DNA of 64,000 bases, from NCBI GenBank assembly GCA_965153355.1, contig OZ231126.1, forward strand, positions 109,244,001-109,308,000. The letters run 5' to 3'. A program made the translations under genes and the position numbers. The notes beneath the pieces were generated by a model that had not been told where the DNA came from, did not search any database, and saw nothing but the letters and a program-made list of their open reading frames with translations. Positions 24,689 through 33,319 of the stretch are shown one piece after another. The DNA comes from Flaccisagitta enflata (Eukaryota > Chaetognatha > Sagittoidea > Aphragmophora). The stretch's first letter is position 1. Every line of letters begins with the position of its first letter.

Positions 24689-25060
24689 ATGAATGCTACT
24701 ACAGGGAATTGGTCTGTTGGGCCTGTATGGGATGAGCCCAACACTACTCTAAGTGGCTGGGTTACTACTGTGAATGGAGAAAGTAATCGATCAACGACAT
24801 CTGATTGGACAACCGCGGCACCTGAGATTGAATTGGAACTGAAATGGATTGAACCTTTGGGGATAGTGATGGATGGTTTTTTTGCGATACTGGCCTTGCT
24901 CATGGTAGCTGTCTTTCTTTTTGCGAAGTTGGCTGCATCTGCCCAATTGAGGTGGGGTAGGAGATTTGAAGTTGATATGCGCATTGGAACTGTGCGAATG
25001 GTAGGAGGGCGGCCTGTGGAAATAAATGAAAGAAACGTTGCCCTGAGGAATTTGGTCTGA
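24689..25060 (+). CDS. Single-pass membrane protein, element 1
   Basis: A 123-residue protein. Residues 1-50 are Asn/Thr/Ser-rich with several N-glycosylation-type sites (NATT, NWS, NTT, NRS), followed by ELKWIEPLG, one hydrophobic segment (about 61-80, FFAILALLMVAVFLFAKL) and a basic C-terminus ending NVALRNLV. The element 2 homologue shares this layout and the same last residues, so both the transmembrane segment and the terminal motif are conserved. No cleavable signal peptide is obvious. Possibly a virion membrane or host-membrane interaction protein; the function is unknown. Intact in both copies. Confidence 0.6.
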   Translation: MNATTGNWSVGPVWDEPNTTLSGWVTTVNGESNRSTTSDWTTAAPEIELELKWIEPLGIVMDGFFAILALLMVAVFLFAKLAASAQLRWGRRFEVDMRIGTVRMVGGRPVEINERNVALRNLV

Positions 25061-25072
25061 AGAGAAAGGGAT

Positions 25073-26200
25073 ATGGAGACATTGAAAGTAATAAGAGTGA
25101 TGACAAAAGACAGGGGATGTTATGTGCGTGAGAAATCTTCATTTCATGTAAATATGAATGGACTAAACTTAAATGTTAACGAGAAAGAAAAAACATTTGT
25201 GAAGATGGAACAATTAGTTATGCCTGAAAAAGTGAAAAAACTGAATTTCATCATGAACTTTGGGTATGATACCAAGTTTCTGAAAAAGGAAGATACTCAT
25301 GACTATGAAATTAAGTATGTGTCTCTGAACAATTTATGCCATCAAGTTAACACCCTCGTTCACAACAATTTCATAACAAAAACCGGCTGCATAGAGAACG
25401 TCAATTCGGGAAGCAACGATGTACCTTTGAATAGCAATGCCACAGAAGAGAATGCGACCATTGAGAATCCAGTCGATGAGAATCTGAATGAGAATCCAGG
25501 CGGGGATTCGGACGGGAATGCAGACGTTGCCGAGGGTACAGTGGTGATAGATGGAAATCCAGACGTTGCCGAGAGTCCAGTGGTGATAAATGGTCCACCA
25601 CCTGTAAAAAGAAAAGACAATGGAAATGTAAATAAAGTAGATCCAAATTTTGTAAAATATTCACTACGACAAAAAATGAGTGCGACAAACTCTGTTGTTC
25701 CTGTGGAGGATATGTTTTGTTTGAAGTATGTAGATGGTAGAGTACAGATGAAAATGGCTGCTGGATTCATGTTTTTTGCTAGTGCTCATTTGTTGTTAGC
25801 TTTAGGATTTAGAAGTGAAGTGATGCGCACATTTACCAGTGGCGGGAAAACCGAGGCGGAAGTCATAAAAGAGAGTGACAATTTGACATTGAAAATTTGT
25901 AGTTGTTTCAATATAAGTGATATCGTACATTTTCTTGCCGATCAAGACAGAATATGTCATATTGGATTCAAGAAACTTATTGAGCCTACATTTTTTATAG
26001 ATGGAAATATGCACTCAATTCTTTGCTCATACGACATTGAAAAAAAAGTCTTTTTGTGCAATTTAAAGCGTTTGAATAATGTGTCATTTCGCGAAGTGCA
26101 GTTTTGCTTGTATAATAATTTGTTTGAGCCTTATGAATTGGGTGTTTGTGTGAAAAAATGTCCTATTTCATTCAATTTGGTTATTTGTAAAAAATTGTAG
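25073..26200 (+). CDS. Conserved 375-residue protein, possible minor structural protein
   Basis: Starts 12 bp after the membrane protein stop. The N-terminal domain (residues 1-105) has YVREKSSFHVNMNGL and FVKMEQLVMP, both conserved in element 2. A variable acidic Asn/Glu/Asp-rich linker follows (about 110-185), with a short duplication around GNPDVAESPVVI, and then a conserved C-terminal domain (about 195-375) containing MAAGFMFFASAHLLLALGF and IEPTFFIDGN. A hydrophobic helix followed by ALGF recalls proteins repeatedly seen beside capsid genes in such elements, but I cannot assign it to penton or another named family. The frame is intact here and broken in element 2. Confidence 0.55.
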   Translation: METLKVIRVMTKDRGCYVREKSSFHVNMNGLNLNVNEKEKTFVKMEQLVMPEKVKKLNFIMNFGYDTKFLKKEDTHDYEIKYVSLNNLCHQVNTLVHNNFITKTGCIENVNSGSNDVPLNSNATEENATIENPVDENLNENPGGDSDGNADVAEGTVVIDGNPDVAESPVVINGPPPVKRKDNGNVNKVDPNFVKYSLRQKMSATNSVVPVEDMFCLKYVDGRVQMKMAAGFMFFASAHLLLALGFRSEVMRTFTSGGKTEAEVIKESDNLTLKICSCFNISDIVHFLADQDRICHIGFKKLIEPTFFIDGNMHSILCSYDIEKKVFLCNLKRLNNVSFREVQFCLYNNLFEPYELGVCVKKCPISFNLVICKKL

Positions 26201-26207
26201 GGTCAAA

Positions 26208-26690
26208 ATGAGTATTACGGGGACTGCGCTGGAAGTAATTAAGAAGAGAATGCGTGGTGAGGAATGGGAAGAAATATCTACAAGTGTGGAAAATCAAACG
26301 GCTGTTAAAACATATATGGAAGACGTTAAAAACATGAAGAAGGGAAAGAAAAGATCCGCCAAAGGGAAACCCAAAAAGAAAGATGAAAAAAAAGATGATA
26401 AAAGTGGAAAGAAAACAACAGAAAAAAAACAGAAAGTGGACAGAAAGAAGACAGGAAGAAGCGGAGAGAAAAAGGACAAGAAGTCTGACAAGAAAAAGGG
26501 GAAAGAAAAGGAGAAAAGAAAAAAGTCACCAAAAACAAAGACTGAAGAAAAAAGAAAGAGAAGGGATAGTGACTCTAGTAGCTCCTCTAGTAGCTCCTCA
26601 AGTTCAAGTTCAAATATAAGTTTGAGCTCATATTCTAGTTTGAGTTCAAGTGGATCATCAATGTTGGAAGATACTGAAACGAAGGAATGA
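26208..26690 (+). CDS. Lys-rich protein with poly-Ser tail
   Basis: 160 residues. The first 45 (MSITGTALEVIKKRMRG, then NQTAVKTYMEDVKN) are ordinary and well conserved in element 2. The middle is an alternating KK/EK/DK block; the end is a Ser run of more than 14 residues followed by Ser/Leu-rich and acidic sequence. A basic middle and a phospho-acceptor-type tail suggest a DNA-condensing or chromatin-like protein, which is inference from composition. It begins 8 bp after the preceding stop. Confidence 0.55.
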   Translation: MSITGTALEVIKKRMRGEEWEEISTSVENQTAVKTYMEDVKNMKKGKKRSAKGKPKKKDEKKDDKSGKKTTEKKQKVDRKKTGRSGEKKDKKSDKKKGKEKEKRKKSPKTKTEEKRKRRDSDSSSSSSSSSSSSSNISLSSYSSLSSSGSSMLEDTETKE

Positions 26691-26801
26691 TGACACTCTG
26701 TGAATGATGACACTATGTTTATATTTGTATATGAATGTACATATTTGTATATGAATGCATGAAAATGTAAATTACTTGGTTATTAGGTGTAAAAAGTAAC
26801 T

Positions 26802-27677
26802 ATGGGTAGAGAGCACAATCATGCCCCGATATGTAGTCGGTCTACCCCTCTATGACATCTTATGGAACTTTATGCTGAAAGATATATGTTGGATGAAGAG
26901 GATGGACATGAATTAGTAAGACAGTTGTTTCAGCGTGTAAATGGTTTCAAAGAAGAGGAAATAAAAAGATACAATTTGAATTCTCGAAAGCGTCAAAGTA
27001 ACTTAAGATGTTATCATAACATAGAACCAACAGTACCACCAACGGACTGGAAGGAGTATTTGGAGAAGCAAGAGAAATTGCGTGAAAAAAGAGAAGAGAT
27101 GAAAAAAAGAAAACTTGATGACAATGAATGTGAAGCGGCAAAAAAGAAACAGCGAATATCGGAAACCACTAACGGCAAACCAAACGGCGAAATGAATGGC
27201 GAACGACGAACGACAAACGGCGAACGGGGAGCGGCAAACAACAAACGATGAACGACGAACGGCGAATGGGGAGCGGCGAATGGGGAACGGCGAACGGCGA
27301 ATGGACGGCAATGGGTGGCTGAAGAAGGGCGATGGGAATGGGCGTTGAATGACAAGGATGAAACGTCAAAAGTCGATGGAGGAAGGATGAATGACAAAGA
27401 AACAAGGAACAAAATGAATGAGCAAAACAATGAAAAGGTGCAGGGTGGAGTGAAGTGGGAAAGCATATCTTTTGACGATCTCGATAAAGTCTTGGCATCA
27501 TTAGATAAAAACATCTATGGATCACAAGAAGATTGGGAGAAAAGTGTAAGAGACTGGGAGAAAATGATAAATGGCGCTGCGAAATGCCTGCCAAAAAAAG
27601 ACCAAAAGAAAAAGACAAATGAACAGAAAGGAAAAGAAGGGAATAATGATGATGGCGATATTATTGTACTTGATTGA
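26802..27677 (+). pseudogene. Charged protein with conserved MYNLNSRRRQ-type motif, two in-frame TGAs
   Basis: The start at 26802 (MGREHNHAPIC) is set by the element 2 homologue, which begins with a matching stretch. One frame runs to the TAA/TGA at 27677 but is cut by TGA at 26853-26855, where the homologue has Cys, and by TGA at 27249-27251 inside a CGAACGACGAACGG minisatellite. Conserved parts are KRYNLNSRKRQ (about 26970-27000), PPTDWKEYLEKQEKLREKRE (coiled-coil-like) and the C-terminal WESISFDDLDKVL and IIVLD. The minisatellite (27170-27310) is an expansion absent from element 2. Function unknown. Confidence 0.55.
27168..27312. repeat. Coding minisatellite, unit near GGCGAACGACGAAC
   Basis: Imperfect 7-14 bp units of CGAACGG/CGAATGG inside the charged-protein gene. 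The frame is preserved across the array except for one TGA. Confidence 0.8.
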
Positions 27678-27786
27678 TTTAGTTTGGCATTGTGTACAGC
27701 GTGTTATTAATGAATTGAAATGTCATATTTGTGCAGGTAACTTTGACAAAATTGAACCTTGAACATTGAACATTAAACATTGAACT

Positions 27787-28332
27787 ATGTCATGCCCGGG
27801 CATTGATATGAGGCCACAACCAGTGCCTATATTGCAATGTAGGCGCTGTCAATGTTATGATGGATGCAATTTGGTTAAAGTCAACGTTGTGATGAAGAAT
27901 CTTCAAAAGTACAACGACCAGTGCGAGTTGGTTACCTTGGAGGAACTGTTGAATGGGAAGATGCCAAGATGCTATTTCGATGGAAAACCGGACAAGCCAT
28001 CGCCATCGCCAAAGCCATCGCCATCGCCAAGGCCGATGACAAGGGGAATGAAACGAAGAAACGAGGGGGAGGACGCGGTGCCCGTGGACCGAAGAATGGA
28101 AGAGCGAAACGCGAGTATGAAGAACAATGCGAAGGCGGTACGCGTTTGCGTTGGACCCGAGGATGGCGTTGTCCTGGAGATATCGTTGTTCAAGCAGTCC
28201 TGCGTTGGGAGATGCGAGAAAGAAAATTGTGGACATTGTTATGCCATGAAAAAGCCCAGTGAAAGTATGAAGGCTGTGCGTAGAAAGAAGAAACAAATGT
28301 TACAAAAGCAAGTCGTGAATCACTACTATTGA
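27787..28332 (+). CDS. Cys-rich basic protein, element 1
   Basis: 181 residues. The N-terminal part has a C-x2-C-x-C-x3-C cluster (CRRCQCYDGC, residues 18-27). A Pro/Ser/Lys repeat follows (PSPSPKPSP) and then a C-terminal zinc-type cluster CVGRCEKENCGHCYA followed by ESMKAVRRKKKQ. Element 2 keeps CxCFESCN near the start, the CxxxCxxxxCGxCYA cluster and the ESMKAVRRK stretch, so these are the functional core. Zinc binding and nucleic-acid binding are inferred. The frame is intact. Confidence 0.55.
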   Translation: MSCPGIDMRPQPVPILQCRRCQCYDGCNLVKVNVVMKNLQKYNDQCELVTLEELLNGKMPRCYFDGKPDKPSPSPKPSPSPRPMTRGMKRRNEGEDAVPVDRRMEERNASMKNNAKAVRVCVGPEDGVVLEISLFKQSCVGRCEKENCGHCYAMKKPSESMKAVRRKKKQMLQKQVVNHYY

Positions 28333-28487
28333 GACATAAGATGTTAAGATGATTAAGGAAAGATTTACATGTGAATGAAATCAATTTGATGTGTTGTATA
28401 TTTGTTTTAGATCGATATTGAAAATTGTGGGAGGACAATAACAATTGTGGTTTGGAACTGGAAACGTTGACATTTGCAGTGAAAAAA

Positions 28488-29003
28488 ATGGATGAATCGA
28501 GAAGCGATGAAGAGTTTAACGATGGCATGAATTGCGGAAAAGTGATGGAGGGGAGAGATGTTGATCAGGAGATTGTGGCTAGTGGGGGAGGAGAGGAGGG
28601 TGAAGGAAGTGGGTGCGATGTTGAAAGTGAAACTGACAGCGACGAAGGGATGCCAGTTTCATTGGAACAGCGTTTGGATGCGATCGACGCGAAACTTAAC
28701 GATTTGTGTATGGGGATGTCGTTGTTTAGCGAAAGACTTGGCGAACTAGTTGCGTTGAGCAACAACCAAGCTGAAGGGAATTATGGAAAACGGGACATGG
28801 TGACGTCATTGATGTTCGAAACGTACGTGGATGAGGCCATTTCAAACGGGCATTTGTTTGGTGTCAGCCAGTGCTTCATTCAGGAATTCATCACCAAAAC
28901 ATTCTCACTGCCTTGCAATAAATATCTTCAGAGGAGAATTGGGGCAACGTTGCGCAAAAAAATTTCTGAAGGAGTTTACAGAGTTGAGAACCTGTACCTG
29001 TAA
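28488..29003 (+). CDS. Winged-helix-like (linker-histone-like) DNA-binding protein, element 1
   Basis: The start is placed at ATG 28488 (MDESRSDEEF) because the element 2 protein begins with a similar acidic stretch; the frame is open upstream to 28425. The N-terminal half is acidic. A helical middle follows (LEQRLDAIDAKLNDLCMGM) and then a conserved C-terminal domain FIQEFITKTFSLPCNKYLQRR and ISEGVYRVENLYL. The pattern of a helix, a YLQRRLG-type helix and a final V..G.Y strand recalls the H15 or other winged-helix folds; this is a pattern judgement. Position just before the MCP gene is the same in both elements. Confidence 0.5.
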   Translation: MDESRSDEEFNDGMNCGKVMEGRDVDQEIVASGGGEEGEGSGCDVESETDSDEGMPVSLEQRLDAIDAKLNDLCMGMSLFSERLGELVALSNNQAEGNYGKRDMVTSLMFETYVDEAISNGHLFGVSQCFIQEFITKTFSLPCNKYLQRRIGATLRKKISEGVYRVENLYL

Positions 29004-29073
29004 CCTGAACCTGTAACCTGTATTCCTTCTACAAGGAACAGAGCAAAAAAAACTGATTCATAGTGCTTCATGG

Positions 29074-29175
29074 GCATGTGGTTAAGTGCCCAAGTGCCCA
29101 AGTGCCCAAGTGCCCAAGTGCTAAAGTGCCCAAGTGCAAAAGTGCCCAAGTGGCCAAATGTTAAAATTTTGAAGT
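29074..29175. repeat. Minisatellite, unit AAGTGCCC
   Basis: About ten copies of an 8 bp unit between the winged-helix-like gene and the MCP exons. Confidence 0.85.
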
Positions 29176-29302
29176 GCCCAAGTGCCAAAGTGTTTAAATG
29201 CCTTCATGTTTTTTAAATGCCTTCATGTTTTTGAAATTCTAAAGAGATATGGAAAAGTAATTTTGTATGTTTTTTGATGTTCTTTTTTTTTTTAATTTTA
29301 AG

Positions 29303-29752
29303 TGCTGCTGTGACAAAGAAAAAAAAACTGAAAATGGAAACTTTAGTTTCAGATTCAACTATTCAAATACTGGATATATGTAAGCTATCCATCATCCCGG
29401 ATTCGTTTGCGGGCCTGCAGAGTGGATCAATTATTGATGTGGCACCAGCAAATACGCTGAAAAATGCTACAACGGTATGAATATTGGTATTTGAGGGGGG
29501 GGGGGAATATGTGAGATATGGTAATGCAGTTGTAGATGGCTGGGTAGGAACAGATAAATGGACCAATAGTTGCATATTCTTTTTTGTATTTTCAGGTTAC
29601 TTTCCAAATTCCCCCGAATGTTCCCTCCGAACTGTATGGCAAAATGTCACATTTGATATTGACGGTGCATTTGAAAAAAACGGGTGGAAGTTACGAAAGT
29701 ACAGACCAAATCACACTCATAAAAAAAATTTTCTGGTATAACTTTGTCTAAT
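29303..29752 (+). pseudogene. Major capsid protein (double jelly-roll) N-terminal exons, truncated
   Basis: Two exons, 29303-29474 and 29596 onward, after a TTTTAATTTTAAG acceptor. The intron (29475-29595, GTATGA to TTTTCAG) falls between codons. The product matches the start of the element 2 MCP: SIIPDSFAGL, a NTLKNATT stretch, PPNVPSELYG and HLKKTGGSYESTDQI, the pattern of the first jelly-roll strands in Polinton/adintovirus MCPs. The element 2 gene has no intron at this point. Homology ends near 29740 where AT-rich non-coding sequence starts, so more than 80% of the capsid gene is missing. Element 1 therefore cannot make a capsid. Confidence 0.7.
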
Positions 29753-29753
29753 G

Positions 29754-30055
29754 AAATATATCTAGTGGGTCGATTATTATACTTGGGCCCCAATTATATT
29801 TCACTTATATTTTCATTATACGAAAATATACTGAAATATACTGAATTATACCGAAATATACAAAGTTATACAGCCCTGGAGGGTCAGATTTTCAAAATTA
29901 TACAGTATTATACTTGCGAAATATAACAGTTAGACAAAGTCTTATGCATATAATAATTATATTTTATATTTTTAAGTCAAACAATTATATTTTATTTATA
30001 TAATGATTATACTTCCACACAATATATTAATTATATTTGGCCGGCTGGGCCCAAA
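29754..30055. other. AT-rich spacer with ATATACTGAA-type words
   Basis: This is the break point of element 1. GAAATATACTG, ATTATACAG and AATTATATTT words recur; no gene is seen. Confidence 0.5.
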
Positions 30056-30060
30056 AAAAA

Positions 30061-30117
30061 ACCGGGCCCGGGTGCTGGCATCGAGTTAAATACTCGAAAC
30101 CAGCACCAGGGCCCGGT
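30061..30117. repeat. GC-rich hairpin, 25 bp arms
   Basis: ACCGGGCCCGGGTGCTGG with 7 further bases pairs with the inverted CCAGCACCAGGGCCCGGT arm around a 7 nt loop (TTAAATA), with three mismatches. It stands out in AT-rich surroundings. It could be an element end, a transcription-stopping structure or a recombination relic; nothing decides. Confidence 0.75.
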
Positions 30118-30424
30118 TAGTAATTTATTAAGATTCAATTAATAGTGCGAAATTCAACAGTAACGATGGATTTATTTACAGAGCCAACACACCTTTATAT
30201 AATTCGCGGAAGCAGTACGAGCTGCACCTTCACTGCGGGAAACGATTCCATTTGGAACGTGGTCGCACCACTGCCACAATAACTGACTAACTTGACAAAA
30301 ACAGACAGATTCTAGATAACAAATGTATTGTTTTTAAATGTCGCAGTGCAAAACAACTGGAATTAAACCAAAGCCTTTTATTTTTAACAATCTTAATATC
30401 CATATCACCTGGCAATTATTACCA

Positions 30425-30705
30425 ATAATGTTACCAATAATATAATATAATGTAATATAATATAATATAATATAATAATATAATAAATATATATAATAAA
30501 TATAAATATACATATAAATATATATAATAAATAGAATATAATATAATAATATAATATAATAATAATGTAATATAATATATATAATATATAATATATATAA
30601 TATAAATATAAATATAAATATATATAATAAATATAATATAATATAATAATATAATATAATAATAATGTAATATAATATAATATAATATAATATAATGTTA
30701 CCAAT
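30425..30705. repeat. (TATAA)n-type AT satellite
   Basis: About 280 bp of almost pure A/T with a mainly 5 bp period (ATATA/ATAAT). Near-identical TAATGTTACCAATAATATAA boundaries occur at both ends, as if the array expanded between two copies of a short flank. Confidence 0.85.
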
Positions 30706-31055
30706 AATATTACCAGTAATGTCAGCATGGAAACGGCGATACATCAGCAAAAACAAACAGCAAGAATAAATATGCGAGATTTAACATTACGCTGGTGTTT
30801 CATCGTTTACGCGATTCTATTCTTAATGCTATTCTAAACAAGGACAATCTAGCAAAAAAGAAAATAACAACGACCATTAGAAAAAAAAAATAATTGTTTG
30901 ACATAGGTTCAAATTTCAACAAAAAAAAAACAATATTATGGCACGGCAGGAACGGTGACATCTGGGATACTGTTATCGGCAATTCCAAACGCAATATAAT
31001 TGTTTTATTGCTGCAACTACACTTTCTTGAAAACAAATTTAACGTAAACATGAAC

Positions 31056-31135
31056 ATGGCGCTCATGGCGCTGATGGAGATGATGGCGGTGATGGGATTG
31101 ATGCCGCTTATGGCGCTGATGGCGATGAAGGCGCC
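31056..31135. repeat. ATGGCGCTG/ATGGCGATG 9 bp repeat
   Basis: About nine imperfect 9 bp units. Open in several frames, but no gene character beyond the repeat. Confidence 0.7.
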
Positions 31136-31816
31136 GCTGGGCACATTGCCGGCTAAGGATTGGTCTCTTCTACTTCCTCTAGCGGGCCCACGTTGCCGGC
31201 GAAGGATCTGTCTCTTCCACTTCCTCTAGCGGAACCAGTTTGTGTCCAGAATGATCATGCCTGTAGACACGATGAGAGCAAATATTTTTTAAAAAACGAT
31301 GTAATAAATCAAGTAAAATTGCCTCAAATGAGTCATATAAACGACAAACATTTCAAAGGTGGATCCCCTCGAGCAGAGGGAGTGAAAGTAGAGAGTGGGC
31401 CAGAAGAAGTAGGGAGTGGTAATTGGGCAAAGAGTCCGTAGTGGATATGATAAGTTAACCACGTACCCTAAGCTTTTTAAACAATTACCCAAAATGTTGA
31501 TATTTAAGAAAAAAATAATGAGACATATTCACAACATACCTGAGATTTTTGTGTTCATCTAAATAGGGAAGCTACCTCGAAACGGAACCAGTAATCTCGC
31601 CAATTCAATGGAGCAGAGATTTGATGTTGAGGGAGAATGGAGAAGTCGCCGTGAATGATTCGAGTCAATTAAATAAAGCGGCGGTGCTGCGACGCAGCGG
31701 CGAGGCGATGCACGAGGCTCCGGTGATGCGTGAGGCCATGAAGCTGCGGCGATGCAAGATCCTGAATAACAATGGGAATATCTGATAAGAATCAGCACTG
31801 AGCAAACAGGAACTGT

Positions 31817-31927
31817 AACCTAACCTCAACCCTAAACCTAACCTCAACCCTAAACCTAACCTCAACCCTAAACCTAACCTCAACCCTAAACCTAACCTCA
31901 ACCCTCAACAACCCTAAACCGAACCTC
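31817..31927. repeat. Telomere-like minisatellite, unit CCTAAACCTAACCTCAA
   Basis: Five copies of a 17-22 bp unit built from CCCTAA-like hexamers. Interstitial; no telomere end follows. Confidence 0.8.
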
Positions 31928-32164
31928 AACCCCCATTGTTTACCTGTTTCCATGGTTATGCCAAAATGGGATGTGAAGACGCAAAGACAGGATGCGAAGA
32001 GAATAGTGAGGTCCAAATGTTTAATGTTGAGATGAGACTGAAGGTGAAATCAGCATTGAAGCGGCGCGAAACAGAGCTTGATGGCGACCATAAAACCTGG
32101 ACTAGGATGTTATAAGCTATAATCCTAATTCCTGCAACTAAAATTGGGTTATTACAAGTAGTCA

Positions 32165-32545
32165 GAGATGGGTAGTGGGAGAGGAGGATAGTGGGGGAAG
32201 TGAGTAGGCAAGTGGAGGGGAGTAGGGAGTGGCAAGTGGAGTGGGGAGTGGCAAGTGGGAGGGGACTGGCATTGGAGTGGGGAGTGGTAAGTGGAGTGGG
32301 GAGTGGAGTGGAGTGATGAGTAAAAGGAGTGGGTGAGTAGTGGAGTGGGTAGTGGGAGAGGAGGTAGAAGGGAGAAGTAGAGTAGTGGCAAGTGGAGTGG
32401 GGAGTAGGGAGTGGCGGGAGTGGGGAGTGGGAGTGGGGAGTGGCAAGTGGCGAGTGGCGAGTGGCAAGTGGCAAGTGGCAAGAGGCAAGTGGAATGGGAC
32501 CAGTGGGCAGTGGGGAATGGGGAAGAGGTAAAAATGAGTGAAAGC
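32165..32545. repeat. Minisatellite, unit GTGGGGAGTGGCAA
   Basis: About 380 bp of G-rich units (GAGTGG, GGCAAGTGG) with variable spacing. Both strands show long low-complexity frames that are not genes. An inverted fragment (CTTGCCACTTGCCACTCC) lies at 32590-32615. Confidence 0.85.
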
Positions 32546-32872
32546 AACAGTGACAACAGTAACCTTTACATAGTATAAGACTCCACTTGCTACTTGCCAC
32601 TTGCCACTCCTGCCACTGATTAAGAATAAGACAGCTATTCTTAAGTTTACCCCCAAAATCGCTGGTCTTCTTCTCTGAGGACCCCTCGACCTTCCCCAAC
32701 CACCGTCGGAGCCACCACAACCTCGCATCTGCCTCCTCTTTGCGACCGAAGATTAGATAAAATGTCCAACTAAAATCGCCTTAATGGTTTCATATCCGCC
32801 TCGCGCCACCAACTTCGGAATTTTACCACGCCCAAACCCGCAAGGATGAACGCATGAAAATTAGTGTGGACA

Positions 32873-33316
32873 CTCTCCAGACACACCCCGTGGTATCCCA
32901 ACCGGCCTCAGCCCTCGGAGACCCCCTCTGGCCGTTCTCGAATCGGCCAAAGTCACCGCCGCGCCGAAAAAAGCGCCCTCGCTATATTCGCCCATTTCAT
33001 GCTAACCGCTTCGAACCCTCGCCTCCCAATTTTCACTACGGCCAAACGCGCGGGAGTTAAGGCACAAAATTTGACATACAACCTCTCCAGACACCCCCCG
33101 TGGTATCCCAACCGGCCTCAGCCCTCGGAGACCTCGGCCGGCCGTTCTCGAATCGGGCAAAGTCACCGCCGCGCCGAAAAAAGCGCCCTTGCTATATTCG
33201 CCCATTTCATGCTAACCGCTTCGAACCCTCGCCTCCCAATTTTCACTACGGCCAAACGCGCGGGAGTTAAGGCACAAAATTTGACATACAACCTCTCCAG
33301 ACACCCCCCGTGGTAT
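32873..33316. repeat. 210 bp GC-rich tandem repeat, two copies plus a partial third
   Basis: CTCTCCAGACAC starts at 32873, 33083 and 33293. Copies 1 and 2 are about 95% alike by eye and include GCCGCGCCGAAAAAAGCGCC and GGCCAAACGCGCGGGAGTTA. The unit is much richer in GC than its surroundings and 210 is a multiple of three, so frames repeat too; no known protein is recognised. It may be satellite or array DNA from elsewhere in the genome. Confidence 0.85.
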
Positions 33317-33319
33317 AGT

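Noticed and set aside
30334-30756. Ile/Tyr/Leu-rich 140-codon frame
   Set aside because: Translation of the (TATAA)n satellite.
31817-31927. True telomere or chromosome end
   Set aside because: The CCCTAA-like units are degenerate and internal, with ordinary sequence on both sides; the CCCAATA array at 57.2 kb is likewise intronic.
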